Below are positions 11,563 to 22,258 of a stretch of DNA of 41,182 nucleotides, piece by piece. The stretch covers positions 27,758 through 68,939 of the forward strand of contig PLEY01000187.1 of assembly GCA_003136595.1 (NCBI GenBank). Reading direction: 5' to 3'. How positions within the stretch are numbered: the first letter of the stretch is position 1; the number at the start of each line of letters is the position of its first letter. This DNA comes from Burkholderiales bacterium. Its GTDB lineage: Bacteria > Pseudomonadota > Gammaproteobacteria > Burkholderiales > Burkholderiaceae_D. The position numbers and the translations under genes were made by a program. Under the pieces are notes generated by a model, which saw only the letters and a list, made by a program, of their open reading frames with translations, did no database searches and was not told where the DNA came from.

Positions 11563-11799
11563 ATGCCGGTGATTGAGTTTGACAAGGAAGTCGATGCCAC
11601 CGGGCTCAATTGCCCGCTGCCCATTCTGCGCGCCAAGAAGGCCCTGTCCGACATGGAAAAAGGCCAGGTGCTCAAGGTGATCTCGACCGATCCGGGATCG
11701 GTGCGGGACTTCCAGGCTTTCGCCCGACAGACGGGCAATGAGCTGCTGAAGCAGGTGGAGGCCGAGGGCGGCTGGGTGCACGTGCTGCGGCGCCGCTAG
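11563..11799 (+). CDS. tusA: TusA-family sulfurtransferase
   Basis: DATGLNCPLPILRAKKAL motif with CPxP signature; about 78 aa. Confidence 0.88.
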   Translation: MPVIEFDKEVDATGLNCPLPILRAKKALSDMEKGQVLKVISTDPGSVRDFQAFARQTGNELLKQVEAEGGWVHVLRRR

Positions 11800-11823
11800 C
11801 CGCCCGCGGCCACCTCGTTCCGG

Positions 11824-14664
11824 CTAACCGCAGCCGAGCTTGGTGGCCTGCTCGCGCAGCTGGAGCTCGCTTGCGCGGAACTGGGCGAGCCGGGCCCGCT
11901 CCTGCGCGACCACCGGGGCAGGCGCCCGGTCGACGAACGCCGGATTCGCGAGCTTGGCTTCGGCCCGTTGGATCTCGCCGGCGACGCGCGCCAGTTCACG
12001 TCCGACACGCTCGCACTCGGCCCGGATGTCAATCGCGACGTCGAGCATGAGACTGAAATCCTGGACGATCTGCACCGGGGCGTGGCTGCCTGCCGGGAGG
12101 GTCGGCAGCGCCGTCACGTCGGAAAGCCGCGCCAGGGCCTTCAGGTAAGGTGCATATCCCGCCACCCGATCGCGTGCTGCGGCAGTGGCCGCAGCGACCA
12201 CGAGCGGCACGCGCTCGGCCGGGGAGAGATGCATCGCACCGCGCAGGTTCCGGGCCGCATCGATCAGGATCTTCAGCTCGGCGATCGTCTCCTCCGCGCT
12301 CGGGTCGAGCCGGCCAGGATCGGCCTCTGGATACGGCTGGATCATGATCGAGTCGCCGCCCGCGGCCAGTGGCTTGCCGGCAAGCGGCGCGACCTTCTGC
12401 CAGAGTTCCTCGGTGATGAAGGGGATGATCGGGTGGGCGAGCCGCAGCACGGTCTCGAGGACGCTTAACAGCGTGCGGCGCGTGGCGCGCTGCTGTGCGG
12501 CGCGGCCGCCCTGGAGCTGCACCTTGGCGAGTTCCAGATACCAGTCGCAGTACTCATCCCAGACGAACTGGTAGATGGCCGTGGCGACATTGTCGAAGCG
12601 ATAGTCCGAAAAGCCCGTCGCGACCGCGGCTTCGGCGCGCGCGAGGCGGCTCTCGATCCAGCGATCGGCGGCAGAGAACTCGAGCAGCTCGCCCGGCACG
12701 GCCGCGCCCGTGCCACAGTCGTGGCCCTCGCAGTTCATGAGGACAAAGCGCGTCGCATTCCAGAGCTTGTTGCAGAAATTCCGATAGCCCTCGCAGCGGC
12801 CCAGATCGAAATTCAGCGTACGCGCAAAGGTCGCAAGCGATGCATAGGTGAAGCGCAGTGCATCGGCACCGAACGAAGGGATGCCCTCCGGAAAGTGGGT
12901 GCGGATGTACTTGGCCACCTTGTTGCGGTGACTCTCGAGCATGAGACCGCGTGTCGACTTCTCGAGGAGCGCGTCGAGCGTCGTGCCATCGATCAGGTCG
13001 AGCGGATCGAGCGTGTTGCCGCGGGACTTGGACATCTTCTGCCCTTCGGCGTCGCGTACCAGGGCATTGATGTAGACGTCCCGGAACGGTACCTGATCGG
13101 TGAAGTGCAGGGTCATCATGATCATCCGGGCGACCCAGAAGAAGATGATGTCAAAACCCGTCACCAGTGCCGATGAGGGGAGGAACAGCTTCAGCTCAGG
13201 CGTCTCAGCGGGCCAGCCCAGGGTGCTAAAGGGCACGAGCGCGGAACTAAACCACGTGTCAAGCACGTCCGGATCGCGGGCCAGCGGCCCGGCGTCCCCG
13301 GCCTGGGCAGCGAGCGCCTGGGCATCCGCCGCGCTGCGCGCAACGTAGAGGTTGCCCGAGGGACTGTACCAGGCGGGAATCTGGTGACCCCACCACAACT
13401 GGCGCGAGATGCACCAGTCCTGGATGTTCTCGAGCCAGTGGTTGTAGGTGCTGGTCCAGTGCTCCGGATAGAACCGGATCTGACCCTGGGCCACCGCATC
13501 GAGCCCGCGCGCGGCGAGTGCCTCCATCTTCACGAACCACTGGTCGGTGAGCATCGGCTCGATGATCTCGTCGGTCCGCTCCGAGCGCGGTACCTTCAGC
13601 CGGTGCGGTTTGACCGACACAAGCAGGCCCTGGGCGTCCAGATCGGCGACGACCTTCTTGCGGGCCTCGAAGCGATCCAGACCCTGGTAGGCGGCGGGAG
13701 CCTGATCGTTGATGCGGGCCTCGAGTGTCAGAATGCTGATCGGCTCAAGCCCATGGCGCTGACCTACCGCCCAGTCGTTCAGGTCGTGGGCGGGGGTGAT
13801 CTTGAGGCAGCCGGTGCCAAACTCAGGATCGACGTACTCGTCGCCGATGACGGGGATGGTGCGCTCCGAGAGCGGCAGCTTCAGGGACCGGCCGATGAGC
13901 GCCTGGTAGCGGCTGTCCTCGGGATGGACGGCGACCGCGGCGTCGCCCAGCATCGTTTCCGGCCGCGTCGTGGCCACCACCAGTGAGCCGGTGCCGTCGG
14001 CGAACGGATAACGGATCTCCCACAGCCAGCCCTCTTCCTCTTCGCTTTGTACCTCGAGATCTGAGACGGCCGTGCCAAGCTTCGGATCCCAGTTCACAAG
14101 GCGCTTGCCGCGGTAGATGAGGCCCTGCTCGTAGAGCCGCACGAACACCTCCACCACCGCCCGCGAGAGGTTGGCGTCCATGGTGAAGTAGCCGCCGTGC
14201 AGCCCCTCGGTGTCGGCGAACTCCCAGTTGCAGGAACTGCCCAGCCGTCGCAGCTGGCCTGTGATGGTCGACCCCGACTCGTGCTTCCACTCCCAGACGC
14301 GCTTGACGAAGGCCTCGCGACCCATGGTGCGCCGATCAAGGCCGGCATCACGCAGCTGGCGCTCGACCACGATCTGCGTGGCGATCCCGGCATGGTCCGT
14401 ACCGACCACCCAGTTGACGTTCTCGCCTTTCATGCGGTGGTAGCGTATCAGCGCGTCCATCAGGGTCTGCTGAAACGCGTGGCCCATGTGCAAAGTGCCC
14501 GTGACGTTGGGGGGCGGCAGCTGGATACAGTAGGCCGGCCGGTCCGAGGCGGTCGTGGAGCGGAAGTAGCCGCGCGCCTCCCAGAGGGGATACCAGCGCG
14601 CCTCGATCGCGTGCGGCTCGAAACTCTTCGGCAGTTCGGACAGGGGATTCGGGATTGCAGCCAT
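11824..14664 (-). CDS. valS: Valyl-tRNA synthetase
   Basis: [31 protein letters not shown] and [16 protein letters not shown] signatures; start at [17 protein letters not shown]. Confidence 0.97.
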   Translation of the reverse strand: MAAIPNPLSELPKSFEPHAIEARWYPLWEARGYFRSTTASDRPAYCIQLPPPNVTGTLHMGHAFQQTLMDALIRYHRMKGENVNWVVGTDHAGIATQIVVERQLRDAGLDRRTMGREAFVKRVWEWKHESGSTITGQLRRLGSSCNWEFADTEGLHGGYFTMDANLSRAVVEVFVRLYEQGLIYRGKRLVNWDPKLGTAVSDLEVQSEEEEGWLWEIRYPFADGTGSLVVATTRPETMLGDAAVAVHPEDSRYQALIGRSLKLPLSERTIPVIGDEYVDPEFGTGCLKITPAHDLNDWAVGQRHGLEPISILTLEARINDQAPAAYQGLDRFEARKKVVADLDAQGLLVSVKPHRLKVPRSERTDEIIEPMLTDQWFVKMEALAARGLDAVAQGQIRFYPEHWTSTYNHWLENIQDWCISRQLWWGHQIPAWYSPSGNLYVARSAADAQALAAQAGDAGPLARDPDVLDTWFSSALVPFSTLGWPAETPELKLFLPSSALVTGFDIIFFWVARMIMMTLHFTDQVPFRDVYINALVRDAEGQKMSKSRGNTLDPLDLIDGTTLDALLEKSTRGLMLESHRNKVAKYIRTHFPEGIPSFGADALRFTYASLATFARTLNFDLGRCEGYRNFCNKLWNATRFVLMNCEGHDCGTGAAVPGELLEFSAADRWIESRLARAEAAVATGFSDYRFDNVATAIYQFVWDEYCDWYLELAKVQLQGGRAAQQRATRRTLLSVLETVLRLAHPIIPFITEELWQKVAPLAGKPLAAGGDSIMIQPYPEADPGRLDPSAEETIAELKILIDAARNLRGAMHLSPAERVPLVVAAATAAARDRVAGYAPYLKALARLSDVTALPTLPAGSHAPVQIVQDFSLMLDVAIDIRAECERVGRELARVAGEIQRAEAKLANPAFVDRAPAPVVAQERARLAQFRASELQLREQATKLGCG

Positions 14665-15356
14665 GCGGCGGACATCGTTTCGGTGGGACGGGTTGTTCCA
14701 TTCTAAAGGAGAACCCCGCCCTGCCAAAGGCGCCGGTGTCTCTCGGGGTGCCTGCCGAGGCGCCTGAGCGCAGCGGCTGCGCCCGGAGCGGCGGCTTTGC
14801 GCAATGCGGCTGTAGAGCGATCCGCATGCGGAGGCGAATTAAGATCGTGCAGCACCAAAGACGGCGCTCGATCCCGAAAATGGCACCAAGGTGTCATGGC
14901 AGGCATCCTTGTGGCCTGTGAGAATACACAAGGTCCGGACGCCCGATAACGGAGCGAACGCCGTGGCTGCCGCCCGCGGACTCTCTCCGGCTCGGGGCTG
15001 GATGGCCCAGTGCGGCCACTGACCCGCGGCGATGAAGCAGAGGCACGAAGGCGCGCGGGCGCTTCGGTCCGCGCAAGATCGAACGGGTCTGATGCAGGGT
15101 CGAGGGGAGGACGCCGAAGGCCGCTGCTGGCAGGGTCTGCGGCATGGCGGCAGGCCAGCGGGCCCGTATCGATCGAAGGCCCGTTGATCGAGAAATTGAG
15201 TATCCGGGTATCCGGATATCCGGGTAAGTACTTGAGCATCTGAGTTGGCTTGATTCGAAAGGGGTGCGCGTCCAGGCAACAAGCCAAAGTCCCGATAGCC
15301 CAGCTGTCGGCGCTCTGCCTCCCCGGGCAGGTTACGGGGTCTGTCGCGCGAATCGG

Positions 15357-16853
15357 ATGAGTGGAACGAACAGGGCGGACGCTGCACGGGGCGCGACGCG
15401 CGACTCTGGCCGGACCCATGAGATCGAGGCCGGAGGACGCCTTGCCTTGCGCGAGCGCTGGGTGGGCGCCGCCGAAGCGGCGCTGGATTTGCGGACCGCG
15501 CGTCATTTCATGGAGTGGCTGCACAAGTTCGTGCAGCCGGTACTGCAGTTCCAGATGGTCGCGTGTGGGACGGGACTGTTTGCCCCGCGCACGGTGCAGA
15601 TGGACCGCCTCCTTGTGCGCGGATTCCCGCGCCAGACCATCGAGGCGTGGCGCAATCCGCACGGCGTGATCGTCCTGCCGCGTGCGGTGAGGCGCCGGGA
15701 CGGGCTTGTGTATCCGGTCGAATTCAGAGTCCCGAGGCAGGGATCGACCCGGGGCGGCCCACCGGGTCCTGAGGGGGCCGCAGGGCCGACGGGCCGTCTG
15801 GCGGCGCTCGACCGGGTCGAGATCGGCTGCGGGATCGGCAGCTATTTCCTGTTCGGCAGCTTCGGGCAGGCGCCCGGTCCCGAGCAGCACTATCTGGCGG
15901 CCATCCTGGCACCGATCCTTCACGCCGTCCTGACGCAGACCCTGAATGCCGATGTGCGCCTGCGTCCTCCGGCGCCTCTCGGCGTGCACCTGACCCGCCG
16001 CGAACTGGAACTGCTCCACGAACTGGTCGCCGGGCACACCTCGCAGCAGATCGCCGCGGCGAGCCAGCGCAGCCGGCACACGGTCAAGAACCAGATCCGT
16101 GCCATCCTCATCAAGCTCGAGGCGCGCAACCGGCCCGAGGCGATCGCGACCGCCCTGGGGCTTGGACTCATCCGGCTGCAGCGGCGTCCTGCGCCGACCC
16201 ATATCGTGGCCGCGCAGCCCCGCGCACGCTATATCGTGTCAGGGAGCGCGACTCGGATGACGAAAGCAGACGGGAGCATGGTCGTTGACCACTCCGACCG
16301 CCTGCAGGTAGGCATAGACAATCGTCGAGCCGACGAAACGAAAGCCGGCTCTCTTCAGATCCTTCGAGATCCGGTCGGACAACGGGGTCGTGGCCGGAGC
16401 GCCCGTCGCGGCGGCCCAGTCCCCGAGAACCGGTTGGTCGGCCACGTAGGACCAGAGGAAGCGGTCAAGACCACCGACCGCCTCGCACAGGACGAGATAG
16501 GCGCGGGCATTGGCGATGGCTGCGGCGATCTTCAGGCGGTTGCGGATGATCCCGGGATCGGCAAGCAGGCGTGCGACCTTGCGTTGGTCGTAGCGTGCAA
16601 TCCGCTCGGCGTCCCAGTTGTCGAACACCTCGCGGTAGTGGGCACGCTTGTTCAGTACCGTCTCCCAGCTCAATCCCGCCTGGGCACCCTCGAGGTTCAG
16701 CATTTCGAAGAGTTGCCGTTCCTCATGGCACGGCTGGCCCCATTCGCTGTCGTGGTAGGCCACATAGAGGGGATTGGCAAGGTTGACCCACCGGCAGCGC
16801 CCGACCCCGGCGGCGATGGACCCTCCGCCCTGCCCGCGTGTCAGCATGCCTAG
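15357..16853 (+). CDS. LuxR-family regulator (EpsA-like) with anomalous C-terminal read-through
   Basis: C-terminal LuxR HTH LTRRELELLHELVAGHTSQQIAAASQRSRHTVKNQIRAILIKLEARNRPEAIATAL. N-terminal FMEWLHKFVQPVLQFQMVACG resembles the EpsA regulators linked to PEP-CTERM/exosortase systems. The recognisable domain ends near 16190; the rest is antisense to tag. Confidence 0.6.
   Translation: MSGTNRADAARGATRDSGRTHEIEAGGRLALRERWVGAAEAALDLRTARHFMEWLHKFVQPVLQFQMVACGTGLFAPRTVQMDRLLVRGFPRQTIEAWRNPHGVIVLPRAVRRRDGLVYPVEFRVPRQGSTRGGPPGPEGAAGPTGRLAALDRVEIGCGIGSYFLFGSFGQAPGPEQHYLAAILAPILHAVLTQTLNADVRLRPPAPLGVHLTRRELELLHELVAGHTSQQIAAASQRSRHTVKNQIRAILIKLEARNRPEAIATALGLGLIRLQRRPAPTHIVAAQPRARYIVSGSATRMTKADGSMVVDHSDRLQVGIDNRRADETKAGSLQILRDPVGQRGRGRSARRGGPVPENRLVGHVGPEEAVKTTDRLAQDEIGAGIGDGCGDLQAVADDPGIGKQACDLALVVACNPLGVPVVEHLAVVGTLVQYRLPAQSRLGTLEVQHFEELPFLMARLAPFAVVVGHIEGIGKVDPPAAPDPGGDGPSALPACQHA
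16239..16847 (-). CDS. tag: DNA-3-methyladenine glycosylase I
   Basis: YVAYHDSEWGQP, FEMLNLEGAQAGLSWETVLNKRAHYREVFDNWD and GFRFVGSTIVYAYLQAVGVVNDH motifs. Confidence 0.93.
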   Translation of the reverse strand: MLTRGQGGGSIAAGVGRCRWVNLANPLYVAYHDSEWGQPCHEERQLFEMLNLEGAQAGLSWETVLNKRAHYREVFDNWDAERIARYDQRKVARLLADPGIIRNRLKIAAAIANARAYLVLCEAVGGLDRFLWSYVADQPVLGDWAAATGAPATTPLSDRISKDLKRAGFRFVGSTIVYAYLQAVGVVNDHAPVCFRHPSRAP

Positions 16854-17282
16854 AGTTTCTGTGCGCGGATCCGGGAGATCTCCTGTGCGACCGCCCTCTG
16901 CACGACATCGCGCAGGGCCTCGCGTACCGAGACCTTCAGGTCTGCATGCAGTCCGGCGAGCGATTTTTCGAGACCCTGGGCAACCGTTTCTCGTAGCCGC
17001 TGATCGATGGTGCTTTCGATGCGGCCCTGCAGGTTCTTCAGGACCCGCTCGTAGACCTCGTTCTCGACAGCGGCCCAGGGCGAACCCGGCAGCGCTCGTT
17101 CGACGGCCGAACCCCCGGGGCCCGGTGCCGTGCGCATGCCGCTTGTCATCCCCATGGGCGCAAGCGCCGGAGTCGGGAGCGGGGGCGCGGGAGCCGTCAC
17201 GCCAGTGGGCAATTGCCCGGGCACCAGAATGTCCGTGAGGACGGGCAATTCGTCGGCCGCATTGTTGGTCGTAGGGCTCAAG
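16850..17282 (-). CDS. Conserved hypothetical protein following holC
   Basis: ORF with amphipathic coiled-coil-like C-terminus (NLQGRIESTIDQRLRETVAQGLEKSLAGLHADLKVSVREALRDVV). Suggested TTG start overlaps the holC TGA; start uncertain. Confidence 0.55.
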
Positions 17283-17706
17283 CGCGTGCTCCGGTGATGT
17301 CGAAAGATGTCAGGGCGTAGCCCCGTTCCTTGTAGAACTTCCAACGCTGCCGGGCCGCCTGCCTGTCCTCGTCAGCGCTCGTGACCACTTCGATGAGTCG
17401 CTCGAAACGGCTGAAGAACTCGCAGCAGTCCGTATCGAGATTCACCAGGACCTCGTGGTGGAGAGGCACCTCGTTTTCACGCGTGAGGAGAATCGGCGTC
17501 TCCGCAGCCAGGGGATCGCTCGCGAAGCAGTGCGGCAGGAAGTCCTGCGTCGAAAAGCTCCACAATTGCCGGTCGAGTTCGGTGAGCAGTCCCTGATCGC
17601 GCCCGAAAATGACGAGCCTGCTTCCGGCTGCGTGCGCCTTGCGGGCGAGGCGGCAGGTGTAGGCGACCTTGTCGGACGCGTTGAAGTGGAAATCGATCCG
17701 GGTCAT
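17278..17706 (-). CDS. holC: DNA polymerase III subunit chi
   Basis: MTRIDFHFNASDKVAYTCRLARKAHAAGSRLVIFG..LDRQLWSFSTQDFLPHCFA; canonical position between pepA and valS. Confidence 0.92.
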   Translation of the reverse strand: MTRIDFHFNASDKVAYTCRLARKAHAAGSRLVIFGRDQGLLTELDRQLWSFSTQDFLPHCFASDPLAAETPILLTRENEVPLHHEVLVNLDTDCCEFFSRFERLIEVVTSADEDRQAARQRWKFYKERGYALTSFDITGARA

Positions 17707-17819
17707 GGACGAAGTCCTGGACGCAGTCCCGCACCTGGCGCTGACTCGGAGTGCTGCATCGAGGTGTCCGATCCGGCGTCGATCGCCACGGGGCTTGTCC
17801 TTGAGATTCCAGATTCCCG

Positions 17820-19301
17820 CTAGTGTGCCCGATTCTTCAGGAATTCCGTGAGAAGCGGTACCGGGCGACCCGAACCTCCCTTGGCGGTGCCGCTCTTCCA
17901 GGCGGTCCCTGCGATGTCCAGATGCGCCCAGGTATAGGCCTTGGTGAAGCGCCACAGGAAGCACGCAGCCGAGATCGCCCCACCGGCCCTGCCACCGATG
18001 TTCGCCATGTCCGCAAAGTTGGACTTCAGCAGGTCCTGATACTCCTCCTCGACCGGCAGGCGCCAGGCGGGATCCGCCGCGCGCCGGCCCGCCCCGAGCA
18101 GTTCCTCGGCAAGCGCATCGTCCGGAGAGAACAGGCCCGAGTTGACATGTCCGAGCGCCACCACGCAGGCGCCCGTCAGCGTCGCGATGTCGATGACGGC
18201 GGCCGGTTTGAAGCGTGCCGCGTAGGTGAGCGCATCGCACAGGATGAGGCGACCCTCGGCATCGGTGTTGAGGATCTCGATGGTCTGGCCCGACATGCTG
18301 GTCACGATGTCGCCCGGTTTGATGGCGACGCCCGAGGGCATGTTCTCGCAGGTGGGGATGATCCCGACAACATTGATCTTCAGCCCGAGTTCTGCAATCG
18401 CCCGCAGCGTGCCGAGGACCGAGGCCGCACCGCACATGTCGTATTTCATCTCGTCCATCGCCTCGCCGGGCTTCAGCGAGATGCCGCCGGAGTCGAACGT
18501 GATGCCCTTGCCGACCAGCGCGATCGGGGCGTCCTTGGCGGCCGCACCCTCATAGTGGAGCACGATGAGCTTCGGGGGTTGTTCCGAACCCTGTGCGACG
18601 GCGAGGAACGATCCCATCTTGAGCGCCTGCATCTGTTTGCGCTCGAGCACCTCGACCTTCATCTTCCAGTCGCGACCGAGCTTCTTTGCGGTGGTGGCAA
18701 GATAGGTCGGCGTGCAGATGTTGCCGGGCAGGTTGCCAAGCGTCTTGGTCAGTTCGACCCCGTTGGCGAGCGCCGAGCCCTCGGCGAGCCCCGCCTGGGT
18801 CTCCTTAGTCGAGGCCTTGTCAACCGGGAAGACGATGCGCTCGAGCCGGATCGGGTCTTCCTTCTTGCTCTTGAGTTCATCGAAGCGGTAGGCGAACTCA
18901 CGCGCAAGGAGCACGGCGGTGCGCACGTTCTCGGCGAGACTGCGATTCGGGACCGCCGCTTCGGCGAGCGTGAAGGTCAGCTCCACCGCGCCGCTTGCGC
19001 CGACGCCACGCAGCGCCGCACGCACGGCTTCAGCATAGGCCTTGTCGTTGAATTCAGCCTGTTTGCCAAGACCCACGAGGAGCACGCGCTCGGCCTGAAC
19101 ACCGGCTAAGCCTGTCAGCAGCGTTGCGCTACCGCGCACGCCGCGCTGGTCGCCACGCTTGATCGCCTTGGTGAGACTGCCCTGCGACGCCGCGTCGATG
19201 GTGCTGCCAGCGGGGGTCAGCTTCGCATCACTGTAGACACCAACCACAATGCAGGAGGTCTTGAGTTTTTCCGGGGATCCTGCTTTTGTGCTAAATTCCA
19301 T
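17820..19301 (-). CDS. pepA: Leucyl aminopeptidase
   Basis: M17 signature [50 protein letters not shown]. Confidence 0.95.
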   Translation of the reverse strand: MEFSTKAGSPEKLKTSCIVVGVYSDAKLTPAGSTIDAASQGSLTKAIKRGDQRGVRGSATLLTGLAGVQAERVLLVGLGKQAEFNDKAYAEAVRAALRGVGASGAVELTFTLAEAAVPNRSLAENVRTAVLLAREFAYRFDELKSKKEDPIRLERIVFPVDKASTKETQAGLAEGSALANGVELTKTLGNLPGNICTPTYLATTAKKLGRDWKMKVEVLERKQMQALKMGSFLAVAQGSEQPPKLIVLHYEGAAAKDAPIALVGKGITFDSGGISLKPGEAMDEMKYDMCGAASVLGTLRAIAELGLKINVVGIIPTCENMPSGVAIKPGDIVTSMSGQTIEILNTDAEGRLILCDALTYAARFKPAAVIDIATLTGACVVALGHVNSGLFSPDDALAEELLGAGRRAADPAWRLPVEEEYQDLLKSNFADMANIGGRAGGAISAACFLWRFTKAYTWAHLDIAGTAWKSGTAKGGSGRPVPLLTEFLKNRAH

Positions 19302-19418
19302 TGAGTTTCCAAAGAAGACGATGTGTCCGCGGATTATCTTTGATGCGCGACCCGTAAGTCAAAGCTTGCAGCCCGTCTTCGCATTTCCGGGACAGACCCC
19401 CAACCGAAGCGCGGGCCT

Positions 19419-20534
19419 ATGATCTTCAAACGCTCGCTGGTGCGTGAACTGGCCAACGCAGCCAGCGCCATATTCATCACGCTGCTCACAATCGTGCTGA
19501 CTTTTGCGCTGGTGCGCCTGTTGGGCCAGGCGGCATCGGGACAGGTCGCCAACGAGTCCGTGCTTGCGCTCATCACGTTTGCGGCGCTGAACAATCTGCC
19601 AGTCCTGCTGCAGTTGACCGTTTTCATCTCGATACTGCTGGCCTTCACGCGCAGCTACCGCGATTCCGAGATGGTGGTCTGGCTTTCCGCAGGACTCGGA
19701 CTCACGCGCTGGCTTGGACCGGTGTTCCGCTTCACCGCACCCGTCGCCGCGATGGTCGCCGTCCTGTCGCTCCTCGTGACGCCCTGGGCGAACCGGCAGT
19801 CGAGCGAATTCCGCGCACGCTTTGAACAGCGCACCGACGTCGCCCGCGTCGCACCCGGCCAGTTTCGCGAGTCGGCCGATGGCGACAAGGTCTATTTCAT
19901 CGAGGGCTACACCGGTGACCGGGGCACCGTGGGTAACATCTTCGTGAGCTCCCTGCAGCACGGCCGGCTCGGCGTCATGGTTTCCCAGACCGGCAACATC
20001 GAACATGCGCCGAACGGCGACGAGTTCCTCGTGATGCGCAATGGCCGCCGCTATGAAGGCACGCCGGGTCAGAGCGACTACAAGGTCATGTCCTTCGATC
20101 GCTATGGCGTACGCATCGAATCCCAGCCGGTGGATTTCAATACCGACGACTCCATGAAAATCCGCTCGACGCTTGAGCTGATCGCCCTGCAGTCGCCACG
20201 CGCCCTGGGTGAACTGGTCTGGCGCATCGGCCTGCCGCTTTCGGTATTCTGTCTCGCGCTCCTCGCGATACCGCTGTCGTTCGTCAATCCGCGGGCTGGA
20301 CGTTCGGCCAATCTCATGATCGCGCTGCTGGTCTACTTCACCTACACCAACGGCCTGACGCTGGTCCAGAACTACACGACTCAGGGGCGCCTCGGATTTC
20401 CGGTGGCCTGGTGGCTGGTGCATGTGATCGTGCTGTGCATCGCCCTGTTCATGCTCGACTGGCGTAACCGGCTGCATCGGCCCTGGCGCGCGTGGCTTGC
20501 CCTGACCATGGCGCGCTGGCGGCAAGCGCAATGA
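19419..20534 (+). CDS. lptF: LPS export permease LptF
   Basis: MIFKRSLVRELANAASAIFITLLTIVLTFALVRLLGQAASG; LptF/LptG pair divergent from pepA. Confidence 0.93.
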   Translation: MIFKRSLVRELANAASAIFITLLTIVLTFALVRLLGQAASGQVANESVLALITFAALNNLPVLLQLTVFISILLAFTRSYRDSEMVVWLSAGLGLTRWLGPVFRFTAPVAAMVAVLSLLVTPWANRQSSEFRARFEQRTDVARVAPGQFRESADGDKVYFIEGYTGDRGTVGNIFVSSLQHGRLGVMVSQTGNIEHAPNGDEFLVMRNGRRYEGTPGQSDYKVMSFDRYGVRIESQPVDFNTDDSMKIRSTLELIALQSPRALGELVWRIGLPLSVFCLALLAIPLSFVNPRAGRSANLMIALLVYFTYTNGLTLVQNYTTQGRLGFPVAWWLVHVIVLCIALFMLDWRNRLHRPWRAWLALTMARWRQAQ

Positions 20535-21658
20535 AGGTGCTGATCGTCCAGCGCTACCTGGCGCGCGAGATCCTGGTGGCCGTCATCTTCGTCCTGATCG
20601 CCTTCCTGGGACTGTTTGCCTTCTTCGACCTGGTGGCTGAACTGAGCGATGTCGGCAAGAACGGCTATCGCATCGAGCAGGCCGCCGTGATCGTGCTCCT
20701 TGGCCTGCCCGGGCGCGCCTACGAGCTCGTGCCGATCGCATCCCTGATCGGGACCATCTACGCATTGGCCCAGCTCGCCTCCCATTCCGAATTCACCATT
20801 CTGCGCGTGGCGGGCCTGTCCACCAGTCATGCTGCGCGCATGGTTCTCGCGCCGGGTCTCGCGCTCGTGCTCCTGACTTACATCCTGGGTGAACTGGTCA
20901 CCCCGCGGGCCGAGACCGAGACCCAGCGCTTTCGCGCCACGATCGCGCGGGGCACGCTCGCGCAGGGCTTTCGCAGCGGTCTGTGGGTCAAGGATTCCGG
21001 GACGGCAGTCGATGGTTCGAAACTGGTGCGTTTCGTGAACATCGGCGAGGTTCGCCCGGACAACAGCCTGTCGCGCGTCAAGATCTACGAATTCGACACG
21101 GCGCTGCGTCTGCAGTCGATCAGCTTCGCGGCGCTCGGCGAGTATCTGCCTCCGGCCGCGTGGCGATTGAAGGACGTGGTCGAGACGCACTTTCTGCGGG
21201 ACGGACCGAGCGACACGCCCGACCGGATCGAGGTGGTGAGGGACCCTGAGCGCGTCTGGCGTTCCGAGCTCAATCCGGCCATCCTGGGCGTGCTGCTGGT
21301 GGCGCCCGAACACATGGCCGCACTCGATCTGGACCACTACATCCGGCATCTCGAGGACAACAAGCAGACTGCGAATCGCTACCAGATCGCCTTCTGGAAG
21401 AAGATCATCTATCCGTTTGCCGTGCTCGTGATGATGGCTCTTGCCCTGCCTTTCGCCTACCTGCACATCCGGGCGGGTGGCGTGAGCCTCAAGATCTTCT
21501 CCGGGATCATGATCGGCATCGGCTTTTACCTCCTGAACAGTCTGTTCTCGCACCTCGGGTTGCTCAACACCTGGCCGCCGATCCTGTCGGCCGCGCTGCC
21601 GAGTGCGGTCGCGCTGGCCGCGGCGCTGGTCGCGCTGCGGCTCGTCGAGCGCACTTAG
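20531..21658 (+). CDS. lptG: LPS export permease LptG
   Basis: MKVLIVQRYLAREILVAVIFVLIAFLGLFAFFDLVAEL; 4-bp overlap with lptF. Confidence 0.93.
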   Translation: MKVLIVQRYLAREILVAVIFVLIAFLGLFAFFDLVAELSDVGKNGYRIEQAAVIVLLGLPGRAYELVPIASLIGTIYALAQLASHSEFTILRVAGLSTSHAARMVLAPGLALVLLTYILGELVTPRAETETQRFRATIARGTLAQGFRSGLWVKDSGTAVDGSKLVRFVNIGEVRPDNSLSRVKIYEFDTALRLQSISFAALGEYLPPAAWRLKDVVETHFLRDGPSDTPDRIEVVRDPERVWRSELNPAILGVLLVAPEHMAALDLDHYIRHLEDNKQTANRYQIAFWKKIIYPFAVLVMMALALPFAYLHIRAGGVSLKIFSGIMIGIGFYLLNSLFSHLGLLNTWPPILSAALPSAVALAAALVALRLVERT

Positions 21659-21671
21659 GCACGGCCCGCTC

Positions 21672-22061
21672 GTGAGCCAGGCCCTCGTGCTTTTTGCCCA
21701 TGGCGCGCGCGATCCGCGCTGGGCTGAGCCGTTTGTGCAGCTGCGTGCGCGGCTTCTCGAGCGACGGCCCGGTCTTCCCATCGAACTCGCATTTCTCGAG
21801 CGGATGCAACCCGATCTCGCCACCGCCTGTGCGACGCTCGCAGCCGCTGGCTGCACCGACATCCTGATCGTGCCGGTATTTCTCGGGCAGGGAGGCCACG
21901 TGCGCATTGACCTGCCCGCCCAGATCGAGGCGGTGCGCGCGGCCCACCCGGGAGTCCGCATCCAGGCGTGTGGCGCCGCGGGTGAGGATGCGTCCGTCAT
22001 CGATGCGCTCGCTGGCTTTTGCATCGCGCAGCTCGCGCCTGTCAAGACGGATCTTCCCTAG
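21672..22061 (+). CDS. CbiX/SirB-type sirohydrochlorin chelatase-like protein
   Basis: ALVLFAHGARDPRWAEPFVQL..LAFLERMQPDLATACATLAAAGCTDILIVPVFLGQGGHVRIDLPAQI; GTG start. Confidence 0.83.
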   Translation: MSQALVLFAHGARDPRWAEPFVQLRARLLERRPGLPIELAFLERMQPDLATACATLAAAGCTDILIVPVFLGQGGHVRIDLPAQIEAVRAAHPGVRIQACGAAGEDASVIDALAGFCIAQLAPVKTDLP

Positions 22062-22128
22062 TCCGGGCGGTCCTCGCGTGCCCCTTTTTCGTGCTCGTCT
22101 CTTTGGCATGTCTTGGACAACAAATTTC

Positions 22129-22157
22129 TAGACGGAGCCTAAATGATCCGCTAATAT
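22129..22157 (+). promoter_or_regulatory. Candidate sigma70-type promoter (TAGACG-17 bp-TAATAT)
   Basis: Motif reading only; sits just upstream of a structured intergenic segment. Confidence 0.35.
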
Positions 22158-22234
22158 CGGCACACTTTTGGCGCGCTGATCGATAAGGGTTGCACCCGCA
22201 TAGTGCGCGCCGTGGCAGGACACGGAGGAGGAGG

Positions 22235-22257
22235 GGCGGCAATTGCCGCCGCTTTTT
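22235..22257 (+). terminator. Intrinsic terminator 1
   Basis: GGCGGC-AATT-GCCGCC followed by GC and TTTTT. Confidence 0.7.
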
Positions 22258-22258
22258 G

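Noticed and set aside
15264-15357. Possible c-di-GMP (GEMM-I) riboswitch-like string (GGCAACAAGCCAAAGTCCCG...CAGGTTACGGGGTCTG) upstream of the luxR-like ORF
   Set aside because: Only superficial similarity; conserved tetraloop/receptor and P1 pairing could not be assembled by eye. An Infernal scan with RF01051 would decide.
14703-16202. 499-aa minus-strand ORF across the valS-luxR spacer
   Set aside because: No recognisable domain; opposes the identified LuxR HTH coding frame.
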